From contig CAKUGM010000011.1 of assembly GCA_934654625.1 (NCBI GenBank), positions 1 to 37,803 on the forward strand: 37,803 nucleotides of DNA, given 5' to 3'. Position numbers and translations under genes: made by a program. Positions within the stretch are counted from its first letter, which is position 1. Every line of letters starts with the position of its first letter. The DNA comes from an uncultured Collinsella sp. GTDB lineage: Bacteria; Actinomycetota; Coriobacteriia; Coriobacteriales; Coriobacteriaceae. Below the pieces are notes generated by a model, which had not been told where the DNA came from, made no database searches, and saw only the letters and a list, made by a program, of their open reading frames with translations. This document shows, in pieces, positions 1-7,843 of this stretch.

Positions 1-835
1 CATCAGACCATGCCTGAGAGCCGGAGAAGGCCCATGCCCAAAACGTCAACGAGCCGGCATCTTGCTCAAATGCTACGTGAACACTCGAATAAAACAGCGC
101 GATGCCAAGAGGAAGCATGATAATGCTCGCGAAACGCACGATGGCGTTAAGCGCATTCATGATCTCGGAATTGACCTTCTTGACGTATTTCGCTTCGTTA
201 TTGATCTTGGCCACATAGTTATCGGCGCCAACATGAATCACGCGAGCGTAAATAAGACCGGAGTCCACGAAGCTGCCGCTCATGAGCTCCGAGCCCGGCT
301 GCTTGCGAATAAGGTTGCTCTCACCGGTAAGTAAGCTCTCGTTGACCTGGGCATCTCCTGAGACGACGGTGGCATCGGCAGGGATCTGATCGCCTCGCCC
401 CAGGCGAATGACATCATCGAGAACGATCTGATCCAAATCGACCTCGAGCTCTGCCCCGTCGCGCACCACGGTCGCGCGCTTGCTCGCAAGGAGCGTAAGC
501 TTGTCGACCATACGCTTCGAGCGCCACGACTGGACGATGCCGATGCCGGTGTTAAGAACGACAATGCAGATGAAGCTTAGATTCTTTAATGACCCGGTAA
601 GGATAACGAGGACAGCCAGAACAAGGTTGATGAGGTTAAAGAGCGTGCAGAGGTTCTCGATGACCAGCTCTTTGACCGACTTGGATTTAAGGTCGGTGTT
701 GACGTTGACCTGACCGGCGGCGATACGCTCGGATACCTCGGCGCTCGTCAAGCCCGACAAAGGCTCCGCAACCGCCAAGGAGGGATCGGACGCTTCCCCA
801 CTCGCTTTGGCATCGTTCACGGTTGTATCGGTCAT
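1..835 (-). CDS. Cation-translocating P-type ATPase, N-terminal part (runs off the window)
   Basis: Only the first 278 codons are in the window; the frame is open to base 1, so the phosphorylation (DKTG), nucleotide-binding and later membrane domains lie outside. Visible are an N-terminal cytoplasmic tail with a 'GLTSAEVSERIAAGQVNV' P-ATPase N-domain start, membrane segments at about residues 63–100 (hydrophobic, Leu/Ile/Val rich), then an actuator domain ending in the dephosphorylation motif LLTGES, and the next membrane pair (about 235–260). The start is the ATG at 835. This family pumps cations across the plasma membrane using a phospho-aspartate cycle. The ion-selecting helices are not visible, so the substrate (Ca2+, Mg2+, Mn2+ or other) cannot be given. 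It lies downstream of tRNA-Arg but is separated from it by a terminator, so it should have its own start of transcription. Confidence 0.9.
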   Translation of the reverse strand, partial: MTDTTVNDAKASGEASDPSLAVAEPLSGLTSAEVSERIAAGQVNVNTDLKSKSVKELVIENLCTLFNLINLVLAVLVILTGSLKNLSFICIVVLNTGIGIVQSWRSKRMVDKLTLLASKRATVVRDGAELEVDLDQIVLDDVIRLGRGDQIPADATVVSGDAQVNESLLTGESNLIRKQPGSELMSGSFVDSGLIYARVIHVGADNYVAKINNEAKYVKKVNSEIMNALNAIVRFASIIMLPLGIALFYSSVHVAFEQDAGSLTFWAWAFSGSQAWSD

Positions 836-862
836 GGTTACCGCCATTCGATCGAGGCATAT

Positions 863-898
863 AAAAAAGGATCGACGGGGCGAACCTCAATCGATCCT
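863..898 (-). terminator. Intrinsic terminator after tRNA-Arg
   Basis: On the minus strand an 8-bp stem AGGATCGA/TCGATCCT closes a GC-rich loop and is followed directly by six Ts. It sits 13 bases downstream of the tRNA CCA end and 28 bases upstream of the ATPase start, so it should end the tRNA transcript and insulate the ATPase gene. Confidence 0.85.
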
Positions 899-910
899 CG
901 TATATACGGC

Positions 911-987
911 TGGCGCCCCATGTTGGGTTCGAACCAACGACCTTCTGCTCCGGAGGCAGACGCTCTAATCCCCTGAGCTAATGGGGC
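911..987 (-). tRNA. tRNA-Arg (anticodon CCG, reads CGG)
   Basis: The minus strand folds into a complete cloverleaf. The acceptor stem is GCCCCAT/ATGGGGC, the D stem GCTC/GAGC, the anticodon stem TCTGC/GCAGA with loop CTCCGGA, and the T stem GTTGG/CCAAC with loop TTCGAAC. The discriminator is G and the CCA end is encoded (911–913). The anticodon CCG corresponds to arginine codon CGG. It is a single, isolated tRNA gene between the ATPase and the divergent aro operon, with its own terminator. Confidence 0.97.
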
Positions 988-999
988 CAGTGGCAACAC

Positions 1000-1026
1000 A
1001 GTATACAACGGTTACCCCGTTGTTAA
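1000..1026 (-). promoter_or_regulatory. Candidate promoter for tRNA-Arg, with palindromic spacer
   Basis: On the minus strand a -10 TATACT (1000–1005) lies 12 bases before the tRNA 5' end. A -35-like TTAACA (1021–1026) lies 15 bases further upstream, slightly short spacing. The region between overlaps a perfect 7-bp inverted repeat, ACAACGG (1005–1011) and CCGTTGT (1017–1023). The -10 is convincing; the -35 and any role for the palindrome are inference. Confidence 0.45.
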
Positions 1027-1072
1027 CGATACAGAGACACCGCTGCGTTACAGATTGCATAACTTGTTCATC

Positions 1073-1103
1073 TGACCAGATACATGAGGTGATTTGGTAT
1101 ACA
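1073..1103 (+). promoter_or_regulatory. Candidate promoter of the aro operon
   Basis: TTTGGTATACA contains an extended -10 (TG-n-TATACA, -10 hexamer at 1098–1103) placed 50 bases before the aroF ATG. The best -35-like block, TGACCA at 1073–1078, is 19 bases away, so recognition would rest mainly on the extended -10. The 988–1153 gap holds no leader peptide rich in Phe, Tyr or Trp codons and no clear attenuator, so I see no sign of transcription attenuation. Confidence 0.35.
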
Positions 1104-1153
1104 CTCGAGTGCTACGCACTAACCGAATTATTACAGAACAGGAAATCGACACC

Positions 1154-2179
1154 ATGATTGCCATTCTTAAGAAAGGTGCCTCGGACCAGTCTGTCTCCCA
1201 CCTCGTGAGCTGGATCCACAAAAAGGGTCTCGATACGCACATCAGCCGCGGCAAGGAAGAAACGATCATCGGCCTTGTAGGCGACACGAGCCGAATCGAC
1301 CCGTTCCTGCTCGAATCGATGGATATCGTCGATCAGGTCAAGCGCGTCTCCGAACCTTTCAAGAAGGCAAATCGCAAGTTCCATCCCGAGGACACCTGCG
1401 TGGACTGCGGCCACGGCGTAAAGATCGGTGCCGGTCACTTTCAGGTCATCGCAGGCCCCTGCTCCGTCGAGGGCGAAAACCTCATCCGTATCGCTCGCCG
1501 CGTCAAGGAGGCTGGTGCGACCATGCTGCGCGGAGGCGCCTTCAAGCCGCGTACCTCTCCTTACGCTTACCAGGGAATGGGGGCAGAGGGTCTCGACCTG
1601 TTGCGCGAAGCCGCAGATGAACTCGATATGCCCATCGTCACCGAGATCATGGATCCCCGCGATGTCCAGCTCTTCTTGGACAAGAAGATCGAGGTCATGC
1701 AGATCGGAGCGCGAAACGCGCAGAATTTCCCCCTTCTCAAAGAGGTGGGCAAGACCGATACCCCCATCCTGCTGAAGCGCGGAATGTCCGGAACCCTCGA
1801 CGAGCTTCTTATGGCTGCCGAATACATCATGAGCGAGGGCAACGAGAACGTCATCCTCTGCGAGCGCGGCATCCGCACCTTCGAGACGCGCACACGCAAC
1901 ACCTTTGACCTCAACGCCGTCCCGGTGCTCCATCATCTGTCGCATCTTCCCGTCGTGGCCGACCCCAGCCACGCCACCGGCTACACCCGCTATGTCGAGC
2001 CCATGGCGCTTGCCGCCACAGCCGCCGGCGCCGACGGCCTGGAGATCGAGGTGCACGACGACCCCAGCAAGGCATGGTCCGACGGTGCCCAGGCGCTTAC
2101 GCCCGATCAGTTTGACGATACCATGCGCCGCATCCGCGCTATCCGGGAAGTCATCTGCCAAGAGACTGTGCAGGAGTAG
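1154..2179 (+). CDS. aroF: 3-deoxy-7-phosphoheptulonate (DAHP) synthase, Thermotoga-like type with N-terminal regulatory domain
   Basis: Catalyses the first step of the shikimate pathway, condensing phosphoenolpyruvate and erythrose 4-phosphate to DAHP. The 341-residue protein has a ferredoxin-like N-terminal domain (about 1–66, 'MIAILKKGAS…'), which in Thermotoga DAHP synthase mediates feedback inhibition by aromatic amino acids. A TIM barrel follows, with AGPCSVEG (Cys103 is the expected metal ligand), RGGAFKPRTSPY (about 126–137), QIGARNAQNF, LLKRG, CERGIRTFE and DPSHATG. I chose the ATG at 1154, not an upstream GTG at 1094. The family begins M-I-x-x-L-K here, an AGGAA ribosome-binding site lies just upstream, and 1094 falls on the predicted promoter. 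First gene of the eight-gene aro operon; its stop is 3 bases from tyrA. Confidence 0.96.
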   Translation: MIAILKKGASDQSVSHLVSWIHKKGLDTHISRGKEETIIGLVGDTSRIDPFLLESMDIVDQVKRVSEPFKKANRKFHPEDTCVDCGHGVKIGAGHFQVIAGPCSVEGENLIRIARRVKEAGATMLRGGAFKPRTSPYAYQGMGAEGLDLLREAADELDMPIVTEIMDPRDVQLFLDKKIEVMQIGARNAQNFPLLKEVGKTDTPILLKRGMSGTLDELLMAAEYIMSEGNENVILCERGIRTFETRTRNTFDLNAVPVLHHLSHLPVVADPSHATGYTRYVEPMALAATAAGADGLEIEVHDDPSKAWSDGAQALTPDQFDDTMRRIRAIREVICQETVQE

Positions 2180-2182
2180 GCC

Positions 2183-3103
2183 ATGGGAACGGTGAGGAAC
2201 GCGCGCGTTAACCAAGGTGGACCCAAGTGCGCCGGCATTGTGGGTCTGGGTCTTATCGGCGGAAGCTTTGCCCGCGGCTATGCGCGGGCAGGCGTTCGCG
2301 TGCTTGCCTGGGATCCCGATGACGACATTATGACGGCTGCCAGCATGGGCACCGTCTCCGGTGAGCTTAACGACGAGACGCTCGCTGAATGCGATATCAT
2401 CGTCCTTGCCTGCTACCCAGAAGCCTGCATCGAATGGCTCGAGGCGCACGCCCAGGCACTCGCCGACGCCACCGATACGCAAGCCATCATGGGCCCTGTA
2501 GTGATCGACACCGTAGGTATCAAAGGCATCGTGTGTGAACGCGCCTTTAACCTGGCACATGAGAACGGCTTTTACTTTGTGGGCGCGCACCCCATGGCGG
2601 GCACGCAGTTCTCGGGCTACGCGCATTCCCGCGCCGACCTGTTCGAGGGAGCACCGCTGGTGCTCGTGCCGCCCGCGGTGGACGATTCCCTGAAACTGGA
2701 ACTACTAAGTCAAGTGCGCGAGATGGTGCGTCCTCTGGGCTTTGGAAAGTTTAGCGTCACCAGTGCCAAGGAGCACGACCACGTGATTGCTTTTACGAGC
2801 CAGCTAGCGCACGTGGTTTCCAACGCCTATGTAAAGAGCCCGACCGCGCAAGAGCACCATGGCTTTTCGGCGGGGAGCTATCGTGACCTCACACGCGTCG
2901 CGCACCTCAATGCGTCCATGTGGGCCGAGCTCATGACCGACAACGCGCAAAATCTCAGCCAAGAACTGACCTATCTCATCGATTCGCTCGCAGCCTATCG
3001 CGATGCACTCGACAAGAAGGACGAAGGTCAACTCAAAGAGCTTCTCGCCGAGGGAGATCGCATCAAGCGCGCTCTCGACGCCAACACCCCCGACAACAAT
3101 TAG
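2183..3103 (+). CDS. tyrA: Prephenate dehydrogenase
   Basis: Oxidatively decarboxylates prephenate to 4-hydroxyphenylpyruvate using NAD(P)+, the committed step to tyrosine. The 306-residue protein opens with a Rossmann fold (GLGLIGGS, about 21–28) and contains the family signature GAHPMAGT with catalytic His136, an upstream IDTVGIKG strand, and the all-helical C-terminal dimerisation domain. There is no chorismate mutase or ACT domain, so it is the monofunctional type; mutase activity in this operon comes from pheA. Arogenate as an alternative substrate cannot be excluded from sequence. AGGAG precedes the ATG by about 8 bases, overlapping the end of aroF, so the two are probably translationally coupled. 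Confidence 0.93.
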   Translation: MGTVRNARVNQGGPKCAGIVGLGLIGGSFARGYARAGVRVLAWDPDDDIMTAASMGTVSGELNDETLAECDIIVLACYPEACIEWLEAHAQALADATDTQAIMGPVVIDTVGIKGIVCERAFNLAHENGFYFVGAHPMAGTQFSGYAHSRADLFEGAPLVLVPPAVDDSLKLELLSQVREMVRPLGFGKFSVTSAKEHDHVIAFTSQLAHVVSNAYVKSPTAQEHHGFSAGSYRDLTRVAHLNASMWAELMTDNAQNLSQELTYLIDSLAAYRDALDKKDEGQLKELLAEGDRIKRALDANTPDNN

Positions 3104-3121
3104 CCACCAGGAGGAAACCTC

Positions 3122-4195
3122 GTGCAGACGATTGAAGTTGCCACCTCATCGAGGACGTATGACGTCCACATCGCATGCGAGCTGTTGCCTCGTGTAGGCG
3201 AGATAGCGCGTAGCACCGCCGGCGGTTCTCGCGCCATGGTCGTATCGAACACCGATGTGGCCCCGCTCTACTCTGCCGCCGTTCTCGATTCGCTGAGCGC
3301 CGCCGGGTACAAAACGGATATCCACGTCGTGGAATCGAGCGAAACCGTTAAGAACATGACCGAACTCGCGCTCCTCCTTGAGCACTGCGCCGAGGCTGAA
3401 CTCACCCGCGATGACGTCGTGGTGGCTCTTGGTGGTGGCGTCGTCGGAGACCTCGCCGGCTTTGCCGCCGCAACCTACATGCGCGGTTGCAAGCTCGTGC
3501 AGGTGCCCACGAGTCTGCTCGCAATGGTCGATTCCTCCGTCGGAGGAAAAACAGCGGTCGACCTTGCGCACGGAAAGAATCTTGCCGGAGCCTTCTTTCA
3601 GCCGCGCGCCGTTGTCGCCAGCGTCGAAGCTCTCGATACCATTACCCCCGACCTATTTGCCGACAGCTGCGGCGAAGTTATCAAATACGGTGTGATGTGC
3701 GAACCCGACCTTTTCGCTTCGCTCGAAGATACACCGCTTACCGAGTCGCGCAAAGATCACGAACGGCTCGAGAGCGTGGTCGCACGTTGCGTCGAGATCA
3801 AACGCGATGTCGTTTCGAACGACGAATGCGAGCGCGGGCTTCGCCAGACCCTCAACCTTGGACACACGATTGGGCACGCCATCGAAAGCGCAAACGAATA
3901 TCGACTCGGCCACGGGTCGTCAGTTGCCGCGGGTATGTGCATCATGGCGCGCGCCTGCGCAAAGCGCGGCTGGTGCGACCAGGATGTCGCCCGTCGCATC
4001 GAGGCGGTCGTTGCCGCCCACGGCCTTCCCACCTCGACCGATTTCGATGTCGACACGCTCTTCAGGCATGCCAAGGCCGATAAAAAACGTCACGGCGACA
4101 CAATGAATATCGTGGCAATAGAGGCCATCGGATCCGTAAGCATCAAAACCCTTCCCCTTGATGAGTTCCGCACGCTCATCGAACAGGGACTGTAG
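3122..4195 (+). CDS. aroB: 3-dehydroquinate synthase (catalytically intact copy)
   Basis: Converts DAHP to 3-dehydroquinate, second step of the shikimate pathway, using NAD+ and a divalent metal. The 357-residue protein keeps every expected motif: NAD-binding GGGVVGD (104–110), VPTSLLAMVDSSVGGKT with Lys143, metal ligand Glu185 in GEVIKYG, His248 in LNLGHTIGH and His264 in LGHG. Translation starts at GTG (3122), preceded by AGGAGGAAA at 8 bases, one of the strongest ribosome-binding sites in the operon. A second, degenerate homologue lies at 19209–20309; this copy must supply the enzyme activity. Confidence 0.96.
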   Translation: MQTIEVATSSRTYDVHIACELLPRVGEIARSTAGGSRAMVVSNTDVAPLYSAAVLDSLSAAGYKTDIHVVESSETVKNMTELALLLEHCAEAELTRDDVVVALGGGVVGDLAGFAAATYMRGCKLVQVPTSLLAMVDSSVGGKTAVDLAHGKNLAGAFFQPRAVVASVEALDTITPDLFADSCGEVIKYGVMCEPDLFASLEDTPLTESRKDHERLESVVARCVEIKRDVVSNDECERGLRQTLNLGHTIGHAIESANEYRLGHGSSVAAGMCIMARACAKRGWCDQDVARRIEAVVAAHGLPTSTDFDVDTLFRHAKADKKRHGDTMNIVAIEAIGSVSIKTLPLDEFRTLIEQGL

Positions 4196-4210
4196 ACATA
4201 AGGCAGGAAC

Positions 4211-5530
4211 ATGAAAGCGATCATCAATCCACGTCCGCTCGCCGGCACCGTGCCCGCAATCGCATCCAAGTCGATGGCACACCGCCTGATCATCGCCGCG
4301 GCACTTGCAAACGACCCCACCCATGTGGTTTGCAACACGACCTGCGCCGACATCGAAGCAACCGTTCGCTGTCTCGCCGCGCTGGGTGCCAAGATAGAGA
4401 CCACCGAAGACGGCTTCTCGGTTCGTCCCGCTCCTAGAAGCGTTGAATTCGGATTGCTCAAAGCTCTTCATGGTGGACTGCTCGACTGCGGAGAGTCGGG
4501 ATCGACCCTTCGCTTCATGCTGCCAGTCGCGTGTGCACTAGGTGCAGAGGCCTCCTTTACGGGAGCCGGTAGGCTCGGGTCACGTCCCCTGGCACCGCTT
4601 TCCGATGAAATCATCGCCGCTGGATGCAACCTTGAGGGCCTGGGCGGATTCCCGCTCAAAACCACGGGTCGTATGCGTGCAGGACGCTTCGTGCTCCCAG
4701 GAAACGTGAGTTCTCAGTACATCTCGGGACTCTTGCTTTCCTTCCCCCTGCTTGACGGAGCGAGCGAAGTCGTCGTCATGGGAAAGATTGAAAGCCGCCC
4801 CTATATCAACCTCACCATCCAGGCGATGAAGGAGTTCGGCGTAGACGTGCTCGTCCGTCGGACGGATGCAACGTCCGCCCAGCCCGAAACGACGACGTTT
4901 TCGGTCAACGCCCGCGGCTACCGCTCCCCTGGCACCGTTCAGGTCGAAGGCGACTGGTCGAACGCTGCGTTTTGGCTGTGTGCCGGTGCCTTGAGCAACG
5001 CGCCCATCGCCGTTGAGGGCGTTTCGCTCAACTCGGCCCAAGGCGACCGAAACGTCATGGCCGCCCTTTCGCGTTTTGGCGCCAGAATCCAGCGCGCCCC
5101 GCAGTGCGCGACGGCGCAGCCCGATGCACTCAACGGCTTTGAAATGAGCGCCCAGGATATCCCCGACCTCGTGCCCGTGATCTCCGCAGTCGCTTCGTGC
5201 GCGCAGGGAATCACTGTCATTCGCGACTGCGCGCGCCTGCGCATCAAGGAATCCGACCGCCTCGTCACCACAGCCTCTGAGCTTAACGCGCTCGGCGCGC
5301 ATGTGGAGATCGACGGAGACAGCCTGATAATCAAAGGTACGGACTGCCTGCACGGAGGAACGGTCGATTCGCACAACGACCATCGCATCGCCATGATGGC
5401 AGCAGTTGCCGCAACACGCTGCGAATCGCGCGTCGTCATCAACGGAGCCGAGGCGGTCAATAAATCCTATCCGGACTTCTTCGATCACTATAGGCTTCTG
5501 GGCGGCGACGTCACGCTCGTTGAGGAGTAG
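4211..5530 (+). CDS. aroA: 3-phosphoshikimate 1-carboxyvinyltransferase (EPSP synthase)
   Basis: Transfers the enolpyruvyl group of PEP to shikimate 3-phosphate, sixth step of the pathway. The 439-residue protein shows the two-domain inside-out barrel signatures: SKSMAHR (Lys20), LDCGESGSTLRF (about 92–102), the substrate loop VSSQYISG, IPDLVPVI (catalytic Asp), RIKESDR, DHRIAM and NKSYPDFF. The glycine-rich loop reads CGESGST, not the NAGTAMRP of class I enzymes. It therefore resembles the Firmicutes-like (class II) branch, which often tolerates glyphosate; I infer class only. ATG at 4211 follows AGGAA; the aroC start is 3 bases after the stop. Confidence 0.96.
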   Translation: MKAIINPRPLAGTVPAIASKSMAHRLIIAAALANDPTHVVCNTTCADIEATVRCLAALGAKIETTEDGFSVRPAPRSVEFGLLKALHGGLLDCGESGSTLRFMLPVACALGAEASFTGAGRLGSRPLAPLSDEIIAAGCNLEGLGGFPLKTTGRMRAGRFVLPGNVSSQYISGLLLSFPLLDGASEVVVMGKIESRPYINLTIQAMKEFGVDVLVRRTDATSAQPETTTFSVNARGYRSPGTVQVEGDWSNAAFWLCAGALSNAPIAVEGVSLNSAQGDRNVMAALSRFGARIQRAPQCATAQPDALNGFEMSAQDIPDLVPVISAVASCAQGITVIRDCARLRIKESDRLVTTASELNALGAHVEIDGDSLIIKGTDCLHGGTVDSHNDHRIAMMAAVAATRCESRVVINGAEAVNKSYPDFFDHYRLLGGDVTLVEE

Positions 5531-5533
5531 CGC

Positions 5534-6667
5534 ATGTCTTCGACCTTTGGCAATCACATTCACCTGAGCATCTTCGGTCAATCGCATTCCACGGCAATCG
5601 GCTGTTCGCTTGACGGCCTTCCAGCTGGCATCCCGGTAGATCTAGACGCTCTGCAGGCATTCTGCGATCGCCGCGCACCGGGCAAGAACGACACTTCGAC
5701 CCCGCGACGCGAAGCAGATGCCGTACATGTGTTGAGCGGAATCACAAATGGCCACACATGCGGCGCACCGTTTGCCGCCGTCATCGAGAACACCAACACG
5801 CGTTCGCGCGACTATAGCGAGCTGCGTCGAGTTCCTCGCCCGGGACATGCCGACTGGCCCGCATATGTGCGCTACGGAAATTGGCATGATGTTTCAGGCG
5901 GCGGCCATTTCTCCGGCCGTCTCACGGCCCCGCTTTGCATTGCCGGAGGAATCGCGATCCAAGCACTCGCACAACTCGGCATCACCGTCTGCGCCCATAT
6001 GCAACAGGTGGGAGACGTCACAGACGCACGCTTGAACGACTTGTTCTACGAGAGCGCGCAGGCCTCTGCCATCCTTCAAAACGAGCTCCCCTGCATCGAT
6101 CCTCAGGCAGCTGCCCTGATGCGCGAGACCATTCTTTCCGCCAAAGAACGCCTCGACTCCGTGGGCGGTGCGGTCGAATGCGCCGCATATGGTGTCCCCG
6201 CAGGCATCGGTGACCCGATGTTCGACGGAATCGAGAATCGCATCGCACAAATTGCTTTTGGTATTCCAGCTGTTAAGGGACTTGAGTTCGGCGCGGGATT
6301 CAAGGTGGCCTCGATGTATGGTAGCCAGAACAACGATGCCTACCGCATGCACGACGGCAGCGTGCGTTGCGAGACAAACAACGCTGGTGGCGCTCTCGGC
6401 GGCATCACAACCGGCGCCCCCATCGTCTTTCGCCTCGCGCTCAAGCCGACACCGTCCATCGCACAGGAACAACAAAGCGTCAGCCTTCCCGATGGATCCA
6501 ACGAACTTCTCTCCGTCAAAGGAAGGCACGATCCCTGCATCGTCGCACGTGCCGTACCGGTCGTGGAAGCTGCGGCCGCCCTTGCCGTGCTCGATGCGCT
6601 TCTCGAAGATGGCCGTTTTCAGGTCCCCCCTTCGCCCGATTTCCGTCCCGAACGCTGCGGTCAGTAG
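5534..6667 (+). CDS. aroC: Chorismate synthase
   Basis: Eliminates phosphate from EPSP to give chorismate, using reduced FMN as cofactor. The 377-residue protein has the family layout with His18 in the first signature, RRAPGKNDTSTPRRE, RPGHADW (His105), the GGGHFSGRLTAP flavin-binding block, ETNNAGGALGGITTG and the C-terminal GRHDPC. The first signature reads FGQSHS where most enzymes have FGESHG: the catalytic His is kept but the neighbouring Glu is Gln and the Gly is Ser. The start ATG at 5534 lies 3 bases after the aroA stop with GAGGAG upstream. Confidence 0.94.
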   Translation: MSSTFGNHIHLSIFGQSHSTAIGCSLDGLPAGIPVDLDALQAFCDRRAPGKNDTSTPRREADAVHVLSGITNGHTCGAPFAAVIENTNTRSRDYSELRRVPRPGHADWPAYVRYGNWHDVSGGGHFSGRLTAPLCIAGGIAIQALAQLGITVCAHMQQVGDVTDARLNDLFYESAQASAILQNELPCIDPQAAALMRETILSAKERLDSVGGAVECAAYGVPAGIGDPMFDGIENRIAQIAFGIPAVKGLEFGAGFKVASMYGSQNNDAYRMHDGSVRCETNNAGGALGGITTGAPIVFRLALKPTPSIAQEQQSVSLPDGSNELLSVKGRHDPCIVARAVPVVEAAAALAVLDALLEDGRFQVPPSPDFRPERCGQ

Positions 6668-6697
6668 CCAATACCACAACTTGCACAAGGATGCCCG

Positions 6698-7843
6698 ATG
6701 GAACTCTCCGACGTCAGAACTCAAATCGATTCGATCGACACGCAACTGCTTGACCTTTTTTGCCGCCGCATGGACCTGGCACGAGAAGTCGCAGCTGCGA
6801 AAAAAGGCATGAAGAAAGCAGTCTTCGACCCGGCCCGCGAGCGTGCCAAACTCTCCGACATCATGGACCGCGCCCCCGAGTGCTACGCGCCTCAGGCGGT
6901 GTCGCTCTTCTCGCTCCTCATGACCATGAACAAGGCGGAGCAGCAAAAAATCCTCCATGCACGTGATACCGAAAGCCTCTCTTCCAGAGCGCGCGCTTCT
7001 CTTCTCCCCTCTTCCGAAGCGTTCCCCAGCACCGCCCATGTGGCATGCCAAGGAGTCGAGGGGGCATATAGCCAAATCGCCGCCTGTCGCTTGTTCCGCG
7101 TGCCCGTTATCTCGTATTTCACGACTTTCGAAGGCGTGTTTCGCGCCGTGCAAAGCGGCCTGTGCGAATATGGCGTCTTGCCAATCGAGAATTCCACGGC
7201 AGGATCGGTCAATCAGGTATACGACCTCATGGCTCAATACCGCGTATCCATCGTTCGCAGCCTTCGCCAGAAAATCGATCATCAGCTCCTTGTAGCCCCG
7301 GGAACGAACCTCGAGGACATTCGCGAAATCTATTCTCATCAGCAGGCAATTGCTCAGTGCTCAGACATCATCGAACGTCTAGGCGCCCACGTGACCGTTA
7401 CCGAGAACACGGCAATGGCGGCGCAACTGATCGCCGAATCCGACCGCAGCGATATCGCCGCCATCTCCTCGCGCAGCTGCGCGGAACTCTACGGACTCGA
7501 AGTTGCCGCTCGTGATGTCCAAAATGCCGATTCCAACTACACGAGATTCGTTGTCATCTCCGCAGAGCCCAAGGTTTATCCCGGTGCCAACAGGACATCT
7601 TTGATGGTCACCCTCAAGCATGAACCTGGCTCGCTCTACCGCATGCTCGAGCGTTTCTATGCCCTCGGCATCAACATGGTCAAGCTCGAAAGCCGCCCCA
7701 TTCCCGGTCGCGACTTTGAGTTCGTGTTCTACTTCGATCTTGAAGCCCCGGCAGCAAGCACCGAGCTCGACACGCTTCTTGATTCCCTTGACGACATTTG
7801 CGATTCCTATGTCTACTTTGGTATATACACGGAGGTGCTCTAA
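6698..7843 (+). CDS. pheA: Bifunctional chorismate mutase / prephenate dehydratase (P-protein)
   Basis: Converts chorismate to prephenate and prephenate to phenylpyruvate, the phenylalanine branch. The 381 residues carry three domains in the standard order. An AroQ-type chorismate mutase (about 1–90) begins 'LSDVRTQIDSIDTQLLDLF'. The prephenate dehydratase (about 110–285) contains QGVEGAYSQ, PIENSTAGSV and the catalytic TRF motif in SNYTRFVV. A C-terminal ACT domain (about 295–375) has GSLYRML and the phenylalanine-binding ESRP motif, so feedback inhibition by Phe is expected. Its TAA stop overlaps the ATG of the next gene by one base (TAATG). Confidence 0.95.
   Translation: MELSDVRTQIDSIDTQLLDLFCRRMDLAREVAAAKKGMKKAVFDPARERAKLSDIMDRAPECYAPQAVSLFSLLMTMNKAEQQKILHARDTESLSSRARASLLPSSEAFPSTAHVACQGVEGAYSQIAACRLFRVPVISYFTTFEGVFRAVQSGLCEYGVLPIENSTAGSVNQVYDLMAQYRVSIVRSLRQKIDHQLLVAPGTNLEDIREIYSHQQAIAQCSDIIERLGAHVTVTENTAMAAQLIAESDRSDIAAISSRSCAELYGLEVAARDVQNADSNYTRFVVISAEPKVYPGANRTSLMVTLKHEPGSLYRMLERFYALGINMVKLESRPIPGRDFEFVFYFDLEAPAASTELDTLLDSLDDICDSYVYFGIYTEVL

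Noticed and set aside
1094..1153. Upstream GTG start extending AroF by 20 residues
   Set aside because: The family begins at the later Met; the extension coincides with the predicted extended -10 and lacks a ribosome-binding site.
988..1153. Possible leader-peptide attenuator before the aro operon
   Set aside because: The only tiny frame is ATG-AGG-TGA; there is no run of Phe, Tyr or Trp codons and no terminator hairpin with T tract on the plus strand.
1112..2626. Minus-strand open frame opposite aroF and tyrA
   Set aside because: Spans two real genes in antisense; no similarity to any family I recognise.
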